A stretch of 40,352 bases of DNA from Deltaproteobacteria bacterium (lineage in GTDB: Bacteria; Myxococcota_A; Polyangia; JAAYKL01). Under the pieces are notes generated by a model. That model ran no database searches and was not told the origin of the DNA. It was given only the letters and a program-made list of their open reading frames with translations. The stretch is from the NCBI GenBank assembly GCA_030621515.1, contig JAUXHN010000013.1, forward strand, positions 1 through 40,352. Reading direction: 5' to 3'. Each line of letters starts with the position of its first letter. Within the stretch, counting starts at the first letter, position 1. Below, in pieces: positions 8,891 to 16,782 of the stretch. The translations under genes were made by a program, and so were the position numbers.

Positions 8891-9945
8891 GGATGAAAAA
8901 TTTCGACAGAAGCCTGATATTCCTCGCCAGCGTGGCCCTCGTTGCAGCCTGTACGGCCGCAAATCAGAACGGTCGTGACACAATTGTCTTCTCCCATCAC
9001 GTTCACGCAGAGCAGGGAATGGAGTGCGGCGATTGCCACGGGGACGTCAACAAGGATGCCGAGCAAAAAGTGTACGCCTTTCTCAAGATGGAAGGATGCG
9101 CGGATTGCCACGATATCGAGAGCGAGGACAACTGTTCCAAGTGCCATACCAACGCGGATGAGCCGGACACCTATGACAGACCCAAGGCGACGCATATAAT
9201 CTTCTCGCATCAGCTTCACGAAGATCGATCATCCGATTGCGCGGACTGTCACGCCGACGCGGCGCATGCGGCCGACATCTCTCCGAAGAACAGACTGATT
9301 CCACAACACGTGGAGTGCAATGCATGTCACCAGGAGGACATGGATTCCGGACGCTGCCAGCTCTGCCATGATCGATTGGATCTCAACCAGCGCAAGCCGG
9401 AAACCATCTACTCTCACGAGGAAGGGTTCTTCAAACGGCACGGACTCAAGGCGGCGGCGGGAGAAGCTGAACAGTGCGCGATCTGCCATGATCAGTCATT
9501 CTGCGGTGATTGTCATAACAGGACAATGACAGTACGTCCCTCACTGAGATTCCCCGAGCGCGTGGACAGGAACTTCATTCACCAGGGTGATTGGATGTCC
9601 CGCCATGCCATAGAGGGTCGTATCGGGGACACCGGCTGCATGAAGTGTCACGGCACATCATTCTGCTCTTCGTGTCACGAGCGCAATGGGATCGGCGGCC
9701 ATCTCGGAATGCGCAACCCGCACCCGGCCGACTGGATGGCCCCTCGTACGGCGACATCGCACAGCCGCGCAGCAAGGCGCCGGATCATAGAGTGTGCGTC
9801 CTGTCACGACCAGGGTCCGAGTTCCAACTGCTTGCATTGCCACAGCAGCGGCGGCGTCAACCCGCATCCCCCGGGCTGGAAATCTCCGGTACCCAGGAGC
9901 GAGCGTACGACGCACAAGATGTGCAGGATCTGTCACAGCATCTAG
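8887..9945 (+). CDS. Thirteen-haem c-type cytochrome lipoprotein
   Basis: A 352-residue lipoprotein with lipobox VAAC (Cys22). Thirteen CXXCH motifs are readable in order: CGDCH, CADCH, CSKCH, CADCH, CNACH, CQLCH, CAICH, CGDCH, CMKCH, CSSCH, CASCH, CLHCH and CRICH, spread from about residue 47 to the C-terminus. Extra histidines (FSHHVH, FSHQLH) could be distal haem ligands. One haem per ~27 residues is the density of outer-membrane conduit cytochromes. It overlaps the barrel gene by four bases (ATGA) and ends the operon. It is likely the wire through, or the terminal electron donor or acceptor on, the outer membrane. Which side it faces cannot be told from sequence. Confidence 0.88.
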   Translation: MRMKNFDRSLIFLASVALVAACTAANQNGRDTIVFSHHVHAEQGMECGDCHGDVNKDAEQKVYAFLKMEGCADCHDIESEDNCSKCHTNADEPDTYDRPKATHIIFSHQLHEDRSSDCADCHADAAHAADISPKNRLIPQHVECNACHQEDMDSGRCQLCHDRLDLNQRKPETIYSHEEGFFKRHGLKAAAGEAEQCAICHDQSFCGDCHNRTMTVRPSLRFPERVDRNFIHQGDWMSRHAIEGRIGDTGCMKCHGTSFCSSCHERNGIGGHLGMRNPHPADWMAPRTATSHSRAARRRIIECASCHDQGPSSNCLHCHSSGGVNPHPPGWKSPVPRSERTTHKMCRICHSI

Positions 9946-9975
9946 TGGGGCAAGCGTCCTTTAAGTTGATATCCA

Positions 9976-10077
9976 AAGATCCTGCGTAGGGCCTCCGAAG
10001 CAGGACAACCAAAACGAAAAACAAGACGTAAACAAAAGCATTAACGGTCCTGCTTCGGAGGCCCTACGCAGGATCTT
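9976..10077. repeat. Large perfect inverted repeat after the fdn operon
   Basis: Two 31-base arms (9976-10006 and 10047-10077) are exact reverse complements around a 40-base A-rich centre. The arm includes CCTGCGTAGGGCCTCCGAAG. It lies 30 bases after the 13-haem cytochrome stop. There is no T-run after the second arm, so it is not a standard intrinsic terminator, though an RNA hairpin this stable would stall polymerase or protect the mRNA end. The perfect arms would also fit a small non-autonomous mobile element; I see no clear target duplication. Confidence 0.8.
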
Positions 10078-10111
10078 ACGAGTTGTTTTACGAGTTGTTT
10101 TACGAGTTGTG
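10076..10111. repeat. Three 12-bp direct repeats upstream of the protease gene
   Basis: TTACGAGTTGTT occurs at 10076-10087 and 10088-10099, and as TTACGAGTTGTG at 10100-10111. The array abuts the inverted repeat and ends 43 bases before the protease start. A possible weak promoter (TTGTGC, 18 bases, TAGATT at 10131) overlaps its end. The array may be regulator binding sites or slippage repeats. Confidence 0.6.
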
Positions 10112-10154
10112 CTATCATCTCATGGCAAAATAGATTTTTTTCGAGAGGTGCTTA

Positions 10155-11684
10155 ATGGCGTTCAGGACTTTTTTTGACAGCGGCGTCGGTTGCGGTAGTT
10201 TCGTCGCTGGAATTGTGACTGCGGTCATGATGATGGCAGGCGGGCCGGCGGTGTCGGATTCAACGGATCTGGAAACGATCAGGAAAAAGATCGAGATGGA
10301 GGGGATGCACTGGACCGCCTCGGAGACCTCCATGTCGGCTCTATCCGAGCAAGAGCGTCGTGCCAGAGTGATGTCTCCCGCTCTTTCCATCCCGGACGAT
10401 GGAACCCTGCCACCGGTATACCATGGTTGGCAAACCATCGACGTACATCCGAACGCGCCGGTAGTGGACGTGCTTGCGGAGAGGTTTTCATGGGCGGACG
10501 TGACCGGCGATGACTGGACCACGTCGGTGAAGGACCAGGGACAGTGTGGATCCTGCGCGGTATTCGCCGCAATTGCGGTTACCGAGGCCAGGGCCAATGT
10601 TTCCGCCGGGGATCCGGATCTGGATCTGAACCTGGCAGAGCAGAATCTTTTATCCTGCACTACCGGATCCAGTTGCGAGACCGGAACATGGGATACGAAT
10701 CTGTTTGTTTCAACTCTCCGCGATGACGGTATCCCGGACGAGTGGTGCCACCCCTATACCGAGTCCACCGGCAACTGTGCCGATGCCTGTGCAAATGCCG
10801 GCGACAGGAAATTCTACATCGTGGACGGTGGCTGGGTTCCTTCGGCAGGGTGGCTCACAGTGGCGAGCGACGAGGATATAAAGACAGGCCTGATCTCGGG
10901 TCCGGTGTACGCAAACATGATGGTGCCGGATGATTTCGTCTACTACTCCAGCGGCGTGTACGAGGGGAGCATCGCGATCATGTCCTGGCATACGGTCGCA
11001 ATTGTCGGATGGGACAACCACTCGAGCGATTCAGCGCCGGCAAGCTGGATCGTGAAGAACAGCTGGGGAACCGGGTGGGGTATGAACGGGTTCTTCGAGA
11101 TCAAGAGAGGTGACGCCACGGGTATCGGAGCCCAGGCGACCGTGCTGGAGGTGGACTCATCGGTCATCGAAAACATCATGTGCGAGATAGAGGCTCCGGA
11201 TCTCGCGCAGGCGGATGACGGTAGCGGCGATGTGGTGCAAGACGATCTATCGCTCGAGTTGTGTTCGGGTGACGGTCCCATGTCATTCCAGGTGGAGCCC
11301 GTCGGTGGACTGGTTTCCTGGCTGGCTATAACGCCCACCGCGGGTCAGGTCTCTTCGGGGAACGTCACGACGATGAGCCTGTCCTATTCCGAGTCGGATT
11401 TTTCCGGAACGGGAACCCAGTATCAGGATCTCGTGGTCGTGGGAGAGGATGGCCACGCGCGCATGGTCTCGATTGGATTTGAAGTTTCAGCCGGCGATGC
11501 CGACTCCGATGCGGATGGTGATACCGATTCCGATACGGACACCGATGCGGACGGTGATCACGATTCGGGGTTGGACAACGCCGCCGGAGACGATGGTTGC
11601 GGCTGCGTGAATACCGGATCCTCCCAACGGGTGACGGGATTGCTTTTTTCGATTGCCCAGTTGTTTTGGAGCCTACCGAGATAG
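10155..11684 (+). CDS. Secreted papain-like (C1A) cysteine protease with Asp-rich linker and MYXO-CTERM-like tail
   Basis: A 509-residue protein with an N-terminal hydrophobic export segment. A ~90-residue region resembling a propeptide is followed by the C1A domain. Catalytic Cys134 lies in QGQCGSCAVF, where papain has Trp after the Cys; His279 is in SWHTVAIVGWD and Asn302 in VKNSWG. Residues ~345-445 look like a beta-sandwich domain with a repeated pattern (SFQVEP...WLAITP...GQVSSG) reminiscent of BACON domains. An Asp-rich linker (DADSDADGDTDSD) precedes GCGC, a short hydrophobic stretch and a final Arg. That tail resembles MYXO-CTERM surface-sorting signals. Its targets are unknown. It is probably a separate transcription unit after the inverted repeat. 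Confidence 0.85.
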   Translation: MAFRTFFDSGVGCGSFVAGIVTAVMMMAGGPAVSDSTDLETIRKKIEMEGMHWTASETSMSALSEQERRARVMSPALSIPDDGTLPPVYHGWQTIDVHPNAPVVDVLAERFSWADVTGDDWTTSVKDQGQCGSCAVFAAIAVTEARANVSAGDPDLDLNLAEQNLLSCTTGSSCETGTWDTNLFVSTLRDDGIPDEWCHPYTESTGNCADACANAGDRKFYIVDGGWVPSAGWLTVASDEDIKTGLISGPVYANMMVPDDFVYYSSGVYEGSIAIMSWHTVAIVGWDNHSSDSAPASWIVKNSWGTGWGMNGFFEIKRGDATGIGAQATVLEVDSSVIENIMCEIEAPDLAQADDGSGDVVQDDLSLELCSGDGPMSFQVEPVGGLVSWLAITPTAGQVSSGNVTTMSLSYSESDFSGTGTQYQDLVVVGEDGHARMVSIGFEVSAGDADSDADGDTDSDTDTDADGDHDSGLDNAAGDDGCGCVNTGSSQRVTGLLFSIAQLFWSLPR

Positions 11685-11689
11685 GCTCC
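11668..11689. terminator. Possible terminator between convergent genes
   Basis: GGAGCCTA (11668-11675) and TAGGCTCC (11682-11689) form a perfect 8-bp stem with a 6-base loop, exactly over the stop codons of the convergent protease and fbp genes. Neither side has a strong T-run, so a terminator role is tentative. Confidence 0.4.
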
Positions 11690-12780
11690 TAGTTAATTGA
11701 ATGCACCGGAGGGAAGGAGGACGGCGGCGGCGGGATGGAGGGTTTCTTCGTTCCGGTTTCCACGTCGTGATCGCGCACGAACTTTTCGTACAGTTCGACC
11801 TCTGTCCTGTTTCCGATGATGAGCGGCACGTGCTGCTGGAGGTCCGTGGGGCGAATATCGAGTATTCGCTCGCGTCCGGTGCTGGCCAGTCCGCCGGCCT
11901 GTTCGATCAGCATGGCGAGGGGCGCGCACTCGAACGTCAGCTTGAGCTTGGATTCGCCGGTTTTCACGCTGGCGGGGTACAGAAACACACCTCCGTACAG
12001 CAGGTTTCGATGAAAGTCCGCCACCAGGGAGCCGATGTAGCGAGATGAGGTTTTCTTGTAGCGCGAGTCTTCGCCTTTCACGATTGTGTCCATGAACCGC
12101 CTGGTCGGTTCGTCCCATTCGCCCGAGTAGCTGGTGTTGGTGGAGATGCATTTAACCTTGTCGGGCACGAGGATGTTTTCGTGTGAAAGAATATACTCGC
12201 CGACCTCGGGATCGAGCGTGAAGCCGTGCACACCCTGGCCGGTCGTGAAGACGAACATGGTGCTGGAGCCGTACATGACGTAGCCCGCCGCCGCCTGCTT
12301 GTATCCCGGCTGCAGGAAATCGTCGTAGGACGGCCTGTCGTAGGCGCTCAAGCATCTGTAAATGGAAAAGATCGTTCCCACCGAAGCGTTTGTGTCGATG
12401 TTCCAGGCCCCGTCCATGGGATCGAAGAGAACGATATACTGGTCCGTCGTTCCCTTTTTTTCGGGTATGGGAACAACACCGTCTTCATCTCTGCTGGCCA
12501 GCCCAACAACGGAAGGTAACCACTGGAGCGCCGATTTCATGATGTTGTTCGCCAGCTCGGAGAATTCCTTCGGGGATTCTTCCACGGTTTTCATCCGGGC
12601 CTGGATTCCATGGCGGTTCAGCAATCCGGCTCGTTTGACATGGGAGCCCACGACCTTGGTGGCCACGCCTATGCGCCTCAGGAGATCGGAAAAAACACCG
12701 CGGCTTTTTAAGTGCAGTCGCTGTTCCTTGCCGATGTAGCTCTCCAGTGTTCTTACTTCTGCCCATTCCCCTTTGGACAT
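11689..12780 (-). CDS. fbp: Fructose-1,6-bisphosphatase, class I
   Basis: A 363-residue cytoplasmic enzyme of gluconeogenesis that hydrolyses fructose 1,6-bisphosphate to fructose 6-phosphate. The metal-binding block reads FDPMDGAWNID at residues ~119-129, and the substrate block RYIGSLVADFHRNLLYGG is nearly canonical, followed by FLYP. The usual DPLDGSSNID serines are replaced by Ala125 and Trp126, and the early acidic motif reads SRDED, so the active-site loop is not standard. The start is ATG 12780, with AGGAGA just upstream; the longer open frame to 12891 has no ribosome site. Gene convergent with the protease. Confidence 0.9.
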   Translation of the reverse strand: MSKGEWAEVRTLESYIGKEQRLHLKSRGVFSDLLRRIGVATKVVGSHVKRAGLLNRHGIQARMKTVEESPKEFSELANNIMKSALQWLPSVVGLASRDEDGVVPIPEKKGTTDQYIVLFDPMDGAWNIDTNASVGTIFSIYRCLSAYDRPSYDDFLQPGYKQAAAGYVMYGSSTMFVFTTGQGVHGFTLDPEVGEYILSHENILVPDKVKCISTNTSYSGEWDEPTRRFMDTIVKGEDSRYKKTSSRYIGSLVADFHRNLLYGGVFLYPASVKTGESKLKLTFECAPLAMLIEQAGGLASTGRERILDIRPTDLQQHVPLIIGNRTEVELYEKFVRDHDVETGTKKPSIPPPPSSFPPVHSIN

Positions 12781-12962
12781 CGCATTCTCTCCTGCAAATT
12801 TATTGAAGCCATTGACATATACATATAACAAAAAAATAAAAAATGGGGGTGTTTGGAAAAATAGATATGTCGAACCGGGGCAGTGAAACACAATGCCACA
12901 CTACGTCGATAATCTGTTATTGTTCGGTGGGAAGCAATTGGTGAACTATTGAAGAGGACGAA

Positions 12963-13391
12963 ATGAAGAACCTGATTGTTTTGGTGCTGCTCATATTCAT
13001 GGTTACGGGGTCTGGCCTTTCGGTGGGATGCGCCGACGATGACGACACCTCCACCGATACCGACACGGACACCGACACGGACACCGACACGGACACCGAC
13101 ACAGATACGGATAGCGATACCGGTACGGAAGGTGAGTTACTGCTTGACAGTTCTCATACCTCCTGGGGTATCAGCCCGGCGTGTCGGTCCGTGACCTGCC
13201 ACCCGGATTCCCACCACAGCGATATGTCGATATCCGGGTGTGTTCCCTGTCATGGGACCAACGGTGGCCAGGTGGAGGATCATCAGAACTGCAACCTCCC
13301 GGGAGCGGGACAGGATCCTTGCCACGGTGATTTTCACGGGGACGAGGCGGATGGATTTCCGCCCGGGACCTGCGGGCCGTGCCACAGTTAG
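12963..13391 (+). CDS. Small Asp-Thr-tethered multihaem lipoprotein
   Basis: A 142-residue lipoprotein with lipobox SVGC at residues 20-23. Residues ~30-55 are a (Asp-Thr)n tether that would hold the C-terminal domain away from the membrane. The domain carries CRSVTCH (CX4CH), CVPCH and CGPCH, plus an odd CX9CH (CNLPGAGQDPCH), and is rich in His. The pattern again resembles the Geobacter CxxxxCH/CXXCH domain, so it is likely a small periplasmic or surface cytochrome with three or possibly four haems. The ribosome site AGAGGA precedes ATG 12963. It starts a three-gene run of envelope proteins (12963-15249). The 180 bases upstream are A/T-rich and contain a TTGACA at 12812, but no clear -10. 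Confidence 0.75.
   Translation: MKNLIVLVLLIFMVTGSGLSVGCADDDDTSTDTDTDTDTDTDTDTDTDTDSDTGTEGELLLDSSHTSWGISPACRSVTCHPDSHHSDMSISGCVPCHGTNGGQVEDHQNCNLPGAGQDPCHGDFHGDEADGFPPGTCGPCHS
13053..13127 (+). repeat. Coding tandem repeat for the Asp-Thr linker
   Basis: Repeats of 6 and 12 bp (GACACGGACACC) encode alternating Asp-Thr residues in the lipoprotein at 12963-13391. Such arrays can change length by slippage. Related arrays occur at 28603-28752 and, less regular, near 11500-11570. Confidence 0.85.
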
Positions 13392-13454
13392 CAGATTCGG
13401 CATAACCGAGATTGGAAAATAAATTTCTACATTAAGAAAGCGAGGATGAAACAC

Positions 13455-14306
13455 ATGATGGGAAAATATTTACTATTTGGCGCCATGATTGCTTGCCTGT
13501 GGTTAGGGGGTTGCGACGATGAGGATGACGATACCGACGACGCGGTGGACAGCGGCGTCGTTTGTGCGGCGGGCACGCACAATCAGTACGACGTATGCGT
13601 TCCTGACTCTGAGCTCGTGGCCATTGCCGGTGGAACATTCGATATGGGTGTTGAGGACGGCGGCAATAACCCGATCCATTCGGTGACCCTGTCTGCATAC
13701 ACCATTGACAGGTACGAGGTTACCAACATCAAGTATCGGGCGTGCGTGGAGATCGGCGTTTGCGAGATGCCATCGGATGTGTCGAGTTACTCGGGTCGGA
13801 CGGACTACTTTACGAGTACCGACTGGGACAACTTCCCGGCGATTTACGTCACCTGGCAACAGGCGGTGGATTACTGCGTCGGGCTCGGCAAGACTCTTCC
13901 AACGGAAGCTCAGTGGGAGATGGCGGCAAGGGGAACCGACGGAGGCCTGTACCCATGGGGAGACGATGCTCCAACCAGTTCGTTGGCCAACTGGGGTGTT
14001 CCCTACACGGGTGATACCACGGCCGTCGGATCCTATCCTGATGGCGACTCTCCTTTCGGCCTGGCGGACATGTCGGGCAACGTACGTGAATGGGTAAACG
14101 ATTACTTCCGTTACAGTTACTACGAGACCAGCGAGGATCAGGATCCGGCCGGTCCCACTTCGGGTACATACCGAGTAACGCGAGGGGGATCTTTCACGAC
14201 GGAAGACGATCAACTGCAGGCCGTTGCCAGAGCGCCGTATCACCCGATGGACACGTATTCTGAACTCGGTTTCAGATGTGTATCCAGCAATGAGGGAGGA
14301 AATTAA
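13455..14306 (+). CDS. Lipoprotein with FGE/sulfatase-modifying-factor-like fold
   Basis: A 283-residue lipoprotein with lipobox LGGC followed by an acidic stretch (DDEDDDTDD). Residues ~50 to the end are an FGE-sulfatase (SUMF1-type, C-type-lectin fold) domain: GGTFDMG, YEVTNIKY, VTWQQAVDYC, LPTEAQWEMAARG, PWGDD, DMSGNVREWV and RVTRGGSF...LGFRC. The redox cysteine pair of true formylglycine-generating enzymes near RGGS is absent (SFTTEDDQLQ), so sulfatase activation is unlikely; binding or a structural role is more plausible. ATG 13455 is preferred since GAGG lies nine bases upstream; ATG 13446 directly abuts that site. It is followed one base after its stop by the Tat lipoprotein gene. Confidence 0.82.
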   Translation: MMGKYLLFGAMIACLWLGGCDDEDDDTDDAVDSGVVCAAGTHNQYDVCVPDSELVAIAGGTFDMGVEDGGNNPIHSVTLSAYTIDRYEVTNIKYRACVEIGVCEMPSDVSSYSGRTDYFTSTDWDNFPAIYVTWQQAVDYCVGLGKTLPTEAQWEMAARGTDGGLYPWGDDAPTSSLANWGVPYTGDTTAVGSYPDGDSPFGLADMSGNVREWVNDYFRYSYYETSEDQDPAGPTSGTYRVTRGGSFTTEDDQLQAVARAPYHPMDTYSELGFRCVSSNEGGN

Positions 14307-14307
14307 A

Positions 14308-15249
14308 ATGTCCGATAAAAAAGACAATAAATCAGATCGTCGCGACTTTATAAAGGCTGCGGGATTCGCGGGTCTGGCCATTCCCGTGGTGTCCGCGATC
14401 GCCACCGGTTGTGATGACGACGATGGCGAAGAGTGTACCGATTGCGGCGACAATGACGCGGGTCTCGATGAGAACAAACTGACCGCTCTGTGGAACGAGC
14501 AGGGCTACTTCGTTCACGAGAACGTGGATATCTCCCGCTTCGAAGAAGGTGAGATCAGCGCCAAGATAGATGGTGTGTGGAGCACATTTCCAAACCGCAA
14601 GTTGAGCAACGGATTCATCGACTGGAACTTCGCCGCGCGCCTCAATGTCATCCAGAGTCCCATGGACCCGACGTGCCCGATGTGCCTCGACGGTCCTCAC
14701 AGCGGCGCCCTGGCCACCTACGGATTGACCCGAGGGGATTCGAGGTTTAGCCTCAACTGTGCTTTCAAGGGTTTCGGGTTCGTGCCCACGGTCGAAGCGA
14801 TAGACGGGTGCATCGATACGGTCATGAGCAACTGGAACTCCTCCACGATGGTCAAGCTGGGTGTCCTCGAGGAGTTTTATACCAACCGGGATCTGTGGGA
14901 CTACAGGTTGCTCGATTCAATCGAGCTCTATTCCGCTCCCGGTTTTTGTACGCACAGTTTTTTGAACCAGATGGAAAATCCCATTGCGACCATCTGCTGG
15001 CTCGCGATACCCGGTTCGTACGAGGTCAGGGCGATAGCACACCTGATACACCCGAAGGATCCGGACATCTCCGAGGAGGATTTCAAGCGCGTTCGCTGGG
15101 TGGAGATGATCCACGATTTCTATCACGGCGGCCCCTATCCGGATCCGCAAAACCCGACCAGACTCGCGGTCATGTACTATGTTGTGGAGGAGTTCGACAA
15201 CTCGCCCGCGCCGGGCCTGATGGGCCTCAGGACGGTTCCGCCGCTGTAG
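14308..15249 (+). CDS. Tat-exported lipoprotein of unknown function
   Basis: A 313-residue protein. A twin-arginine motif (DRRDFIKAAG, R11-R12) is followed by a hydrophobic stretch and lipobox ATGC (Cys35), then CDDDDGEE, an acidic start like that of the formate dehydrogenase alpha subunit. A conserved-looking CPMC sits near residue 122 and more cysteines and histidines follow. Tat export suggests folding or cofactor insertion in the cytoplasm, but I recognise no cofactor domain. The ribosome site GGGAGGA precedes ATG 14308, one base after the previous stop, so it is coupled to the FGE-fold gene. A link with the small haem lipoprotein in a redox or binding complex is an inference from context only. 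Confidence 0.75.
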   Translation: MSDKKDNKSDRRDFIKAAGFAGLAIPVVSAIATGCDDDDGEECTDCGDNDAGLDENKLTALWNEQGYFVHENVDISRFEEGEISAKIDGVWSTFPNRKLSNGFIDWNFAARLNVIQSPMDPTCPMCLDGPHSGALATYGLTRGDSRFSLNCAFKGFGFVPTVEAIDGCIDTVMSNWNSSTMVKLGVLEEFYTNRDLWDYRLLDSIELYSAPGFCTHSFLNQMENPIATICWLAIPGSYEVRAIAHLIHPKDPDISEEDFKRVRWVEMIHDFYHGGPYPDPQNPTRLAVMYYVVEEFDNSPAPGLMGLRTVPPL

Positions 15250-15283
15250 GGCAAAATCACGCCCTGGTAAAAACTTGATAACG

Positions 15284-16012
15284 ATGGACGAAGACCGCGC
15301 AAACAGGCCGGAGCCCGAACTCGTGATCGACGATCCGTACGAGAGCCCCGGAGATCTCGGCGCCGGGGCTCCCGATCCCCACATGCACCCGGACGGGGAC
15401 GAGGTGTACGTGGCGGCGCGCAGCAGGAGACAATTCACTATAGCTCTGTACACCATTTCCGCAGCCTTCAGCCTGATCCAGGTAGTCATTGTGCTGGTGA
15501 TCGGCGATTCAGCCGGCGGGAACCCGGCAGGAGAGTTCTCGGGAGACCAGGGCGTGTGGGGTGGGCTCAGCCTGATCGACGCGTTCATAGAGATGGCCGC
15601 AATGATCATGCTGTCGGTCTGGTCCTACCGCGCATACCGAAACCTCACCGCGCTTTGTGACGAGCCTCTCAGGTTCACTCCGGGGTGGGTGGTCGGTTAC
15701 TGGTATATACCCGTTCTCTCCCTCTTTCGCCCGGTGCAAGCCATGAACGATGTCTGGCGATTGAGTTCGCGCAAGCAGTCGGAACCCTCCATGTGGAGCA
15801 CGCCCACGTTCATCATAGTTTGGTGGTTGTGCTGGCTGTTGGCCGGGGTCATCGGGATCATCGTCGGCTGGATCATGGACTTCGAGTGGGGAGCCCAGAT
15901 GGGGGCCGTCGCCTTCAACATCGTGCCGGCGCTCCTCACCGCGCTACTGGTTCGTTTCCTGGGCGCTCTCCAGGACGCAAAGGCAAGCGCACTCGGATTG
16001 CCGATTTACTGA
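15284..16012 (+). CDS. DUF4328-like integral membrane protein
   Basis: A 242-residue protein with a ~45-residue acidic/proline-rich cytoplasmic head and about four hydrophobic segments. The block TPGWVVGYWYIPVLSLFRP followed by MNDVW is the hallmark of DUF4328 proteins. Function unknown. ATG 15284 is preferred to TTG 15275; neither has a strong ribosome site. It overlaps the MtfA-like gene by one base (TGATG), which suggests a shared transcript. Confidence 0.7.
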   Translation: MDEDRANRPEPELVIDDPYESPGDLGAGAPDPHMHPDGDEVYVAARSRRQFTIALYTISAAFSLIQVVIVLVIGDSAGGNPAGEFSGDQGVWGGLSLIDAFIEMAAMIMLSVWSYRAYRNLTALCDEPLRFTPGWVVGYWYIPVLSLFRPVQAMNDVWRLSSRKQSEPSMWSTPTFIIVWWLCWLLAGVIGIIVGWIMDFEWGAQMGAVAFNIVPALLTALLVRFLGALQDAKASALGLPIY

Positions 16013-16782
16013 TGATATTCGGATTTTTCAAACGCCGACGACGCGCCAGGGTGAAGGCAAGGCCCTTTCCCGCGAAGTGGCGCAAGATCATTGAGCGCAA
16101 CGTGCCGTACGTCTCTCTTCTGAAGCCTGAGCAAAAACTGGAGATCGAAGGTCACGTTCAGGTACTCGTCGACGAGAAGACCTTCACCGGCTGCGCCGGC
16201 CTCGAAATGAACGATGAGGTTCGCGTGTCGATCGCCGCTTCCGCCGCCATACTGCTGCTCAATCGCAAGACAGACTACTACCCGGGGTTGGATTCGATAC
16301 TCGTTTACCCCACCGCATATGTCGGTAGAAGTCTGAGATCGATCCCCGGCGGAGGTGTCATGGAAACGGAAGAAACAAGGCTCGGCGAATCCTGGTCCAG
16401 CGGCCAAGTTGTGCTTTCGTGGGACGACACACAGCGCGGCGCCGCCGACATACACGATGGCCACAACCTCGTTCTTCATGAGTTCGCACACCAGCTGGAT
16501 AGCGAGTTCGACGGCGGTTCGGGTGCGCCCCGGCTTCAGAAAGGATCGATGTACGTTGCGTGGGCGCGAGTTCTCGGACGGGAATACGAGCAGTTATTGG
16601 AAGATCTGGGGAAGCACCATCGTACAATCATCGACGCATACGGCGTGACCAACCCGGCGGAGTTCTTCGCGGTGGTTACGGAGACTTTCTTCGAACGTCC
16701 CGTCGCCCTCCAGAAAAGACACCCTGAACTGTACGACCAGATGAAGTCGTTCTATCTACAGGATCCTGTCAAGAGATACTAA
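16012..16782 (+). CDS. mtfA: MtfA-family zinc-dependent peptidase
   Basis: A 256-residue cytoplasmic protein. The metal-binding HEFAHQLD helix (HExxH) is at about residues 155-162, with ESFFE-like TETFFERP further on, and the family's YPTAY and SWDD elements are present. E. coli MtfA (about 265 residues) binds the glucose repressor Mlc and has aminopeptidase activity, so it ties into PTS control. Whether that partner exists here is unknown. The start is ATG 16012, overlapping the DUF4328-like stop; a longer open frame upstream lies over that gene in another frame. Confidence 0.85.
   Translation: MIFGFFKRRRRARVKARPFPAKWRKIIERNVPYVSLLKPEQKLEIEGHVQVLVDEKTFTGCAGLEMNDEVRVSIAASAAILLLNRKTDYYPGLDSILVYPTAYVGRSLRSIPGGGVMETEETRLGESWSSGQVVLSWDDTQRGAADIHDGHNLVLHEFAHQLDSEFDGGSGAPRLQKGSMYVAWARVLGREYEQLLEDLGKHHRTIIDAYGVTNPAEFFAVVTETFFERPVALQKRHPELYDQMKSFYLQDPVKRY

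Noticed and set aside
13053-13127. Possible CRISPR or minisatellite array
   Set aside because: Repeats are 6-12 bp in frame with a coding sequence and have no spacers.
13455-14306. True formylglycine-generating enzyme
   Set aside because: The catalytic cysteine pair near the RGGS motif is missing and no sulfatase gene is nearby.
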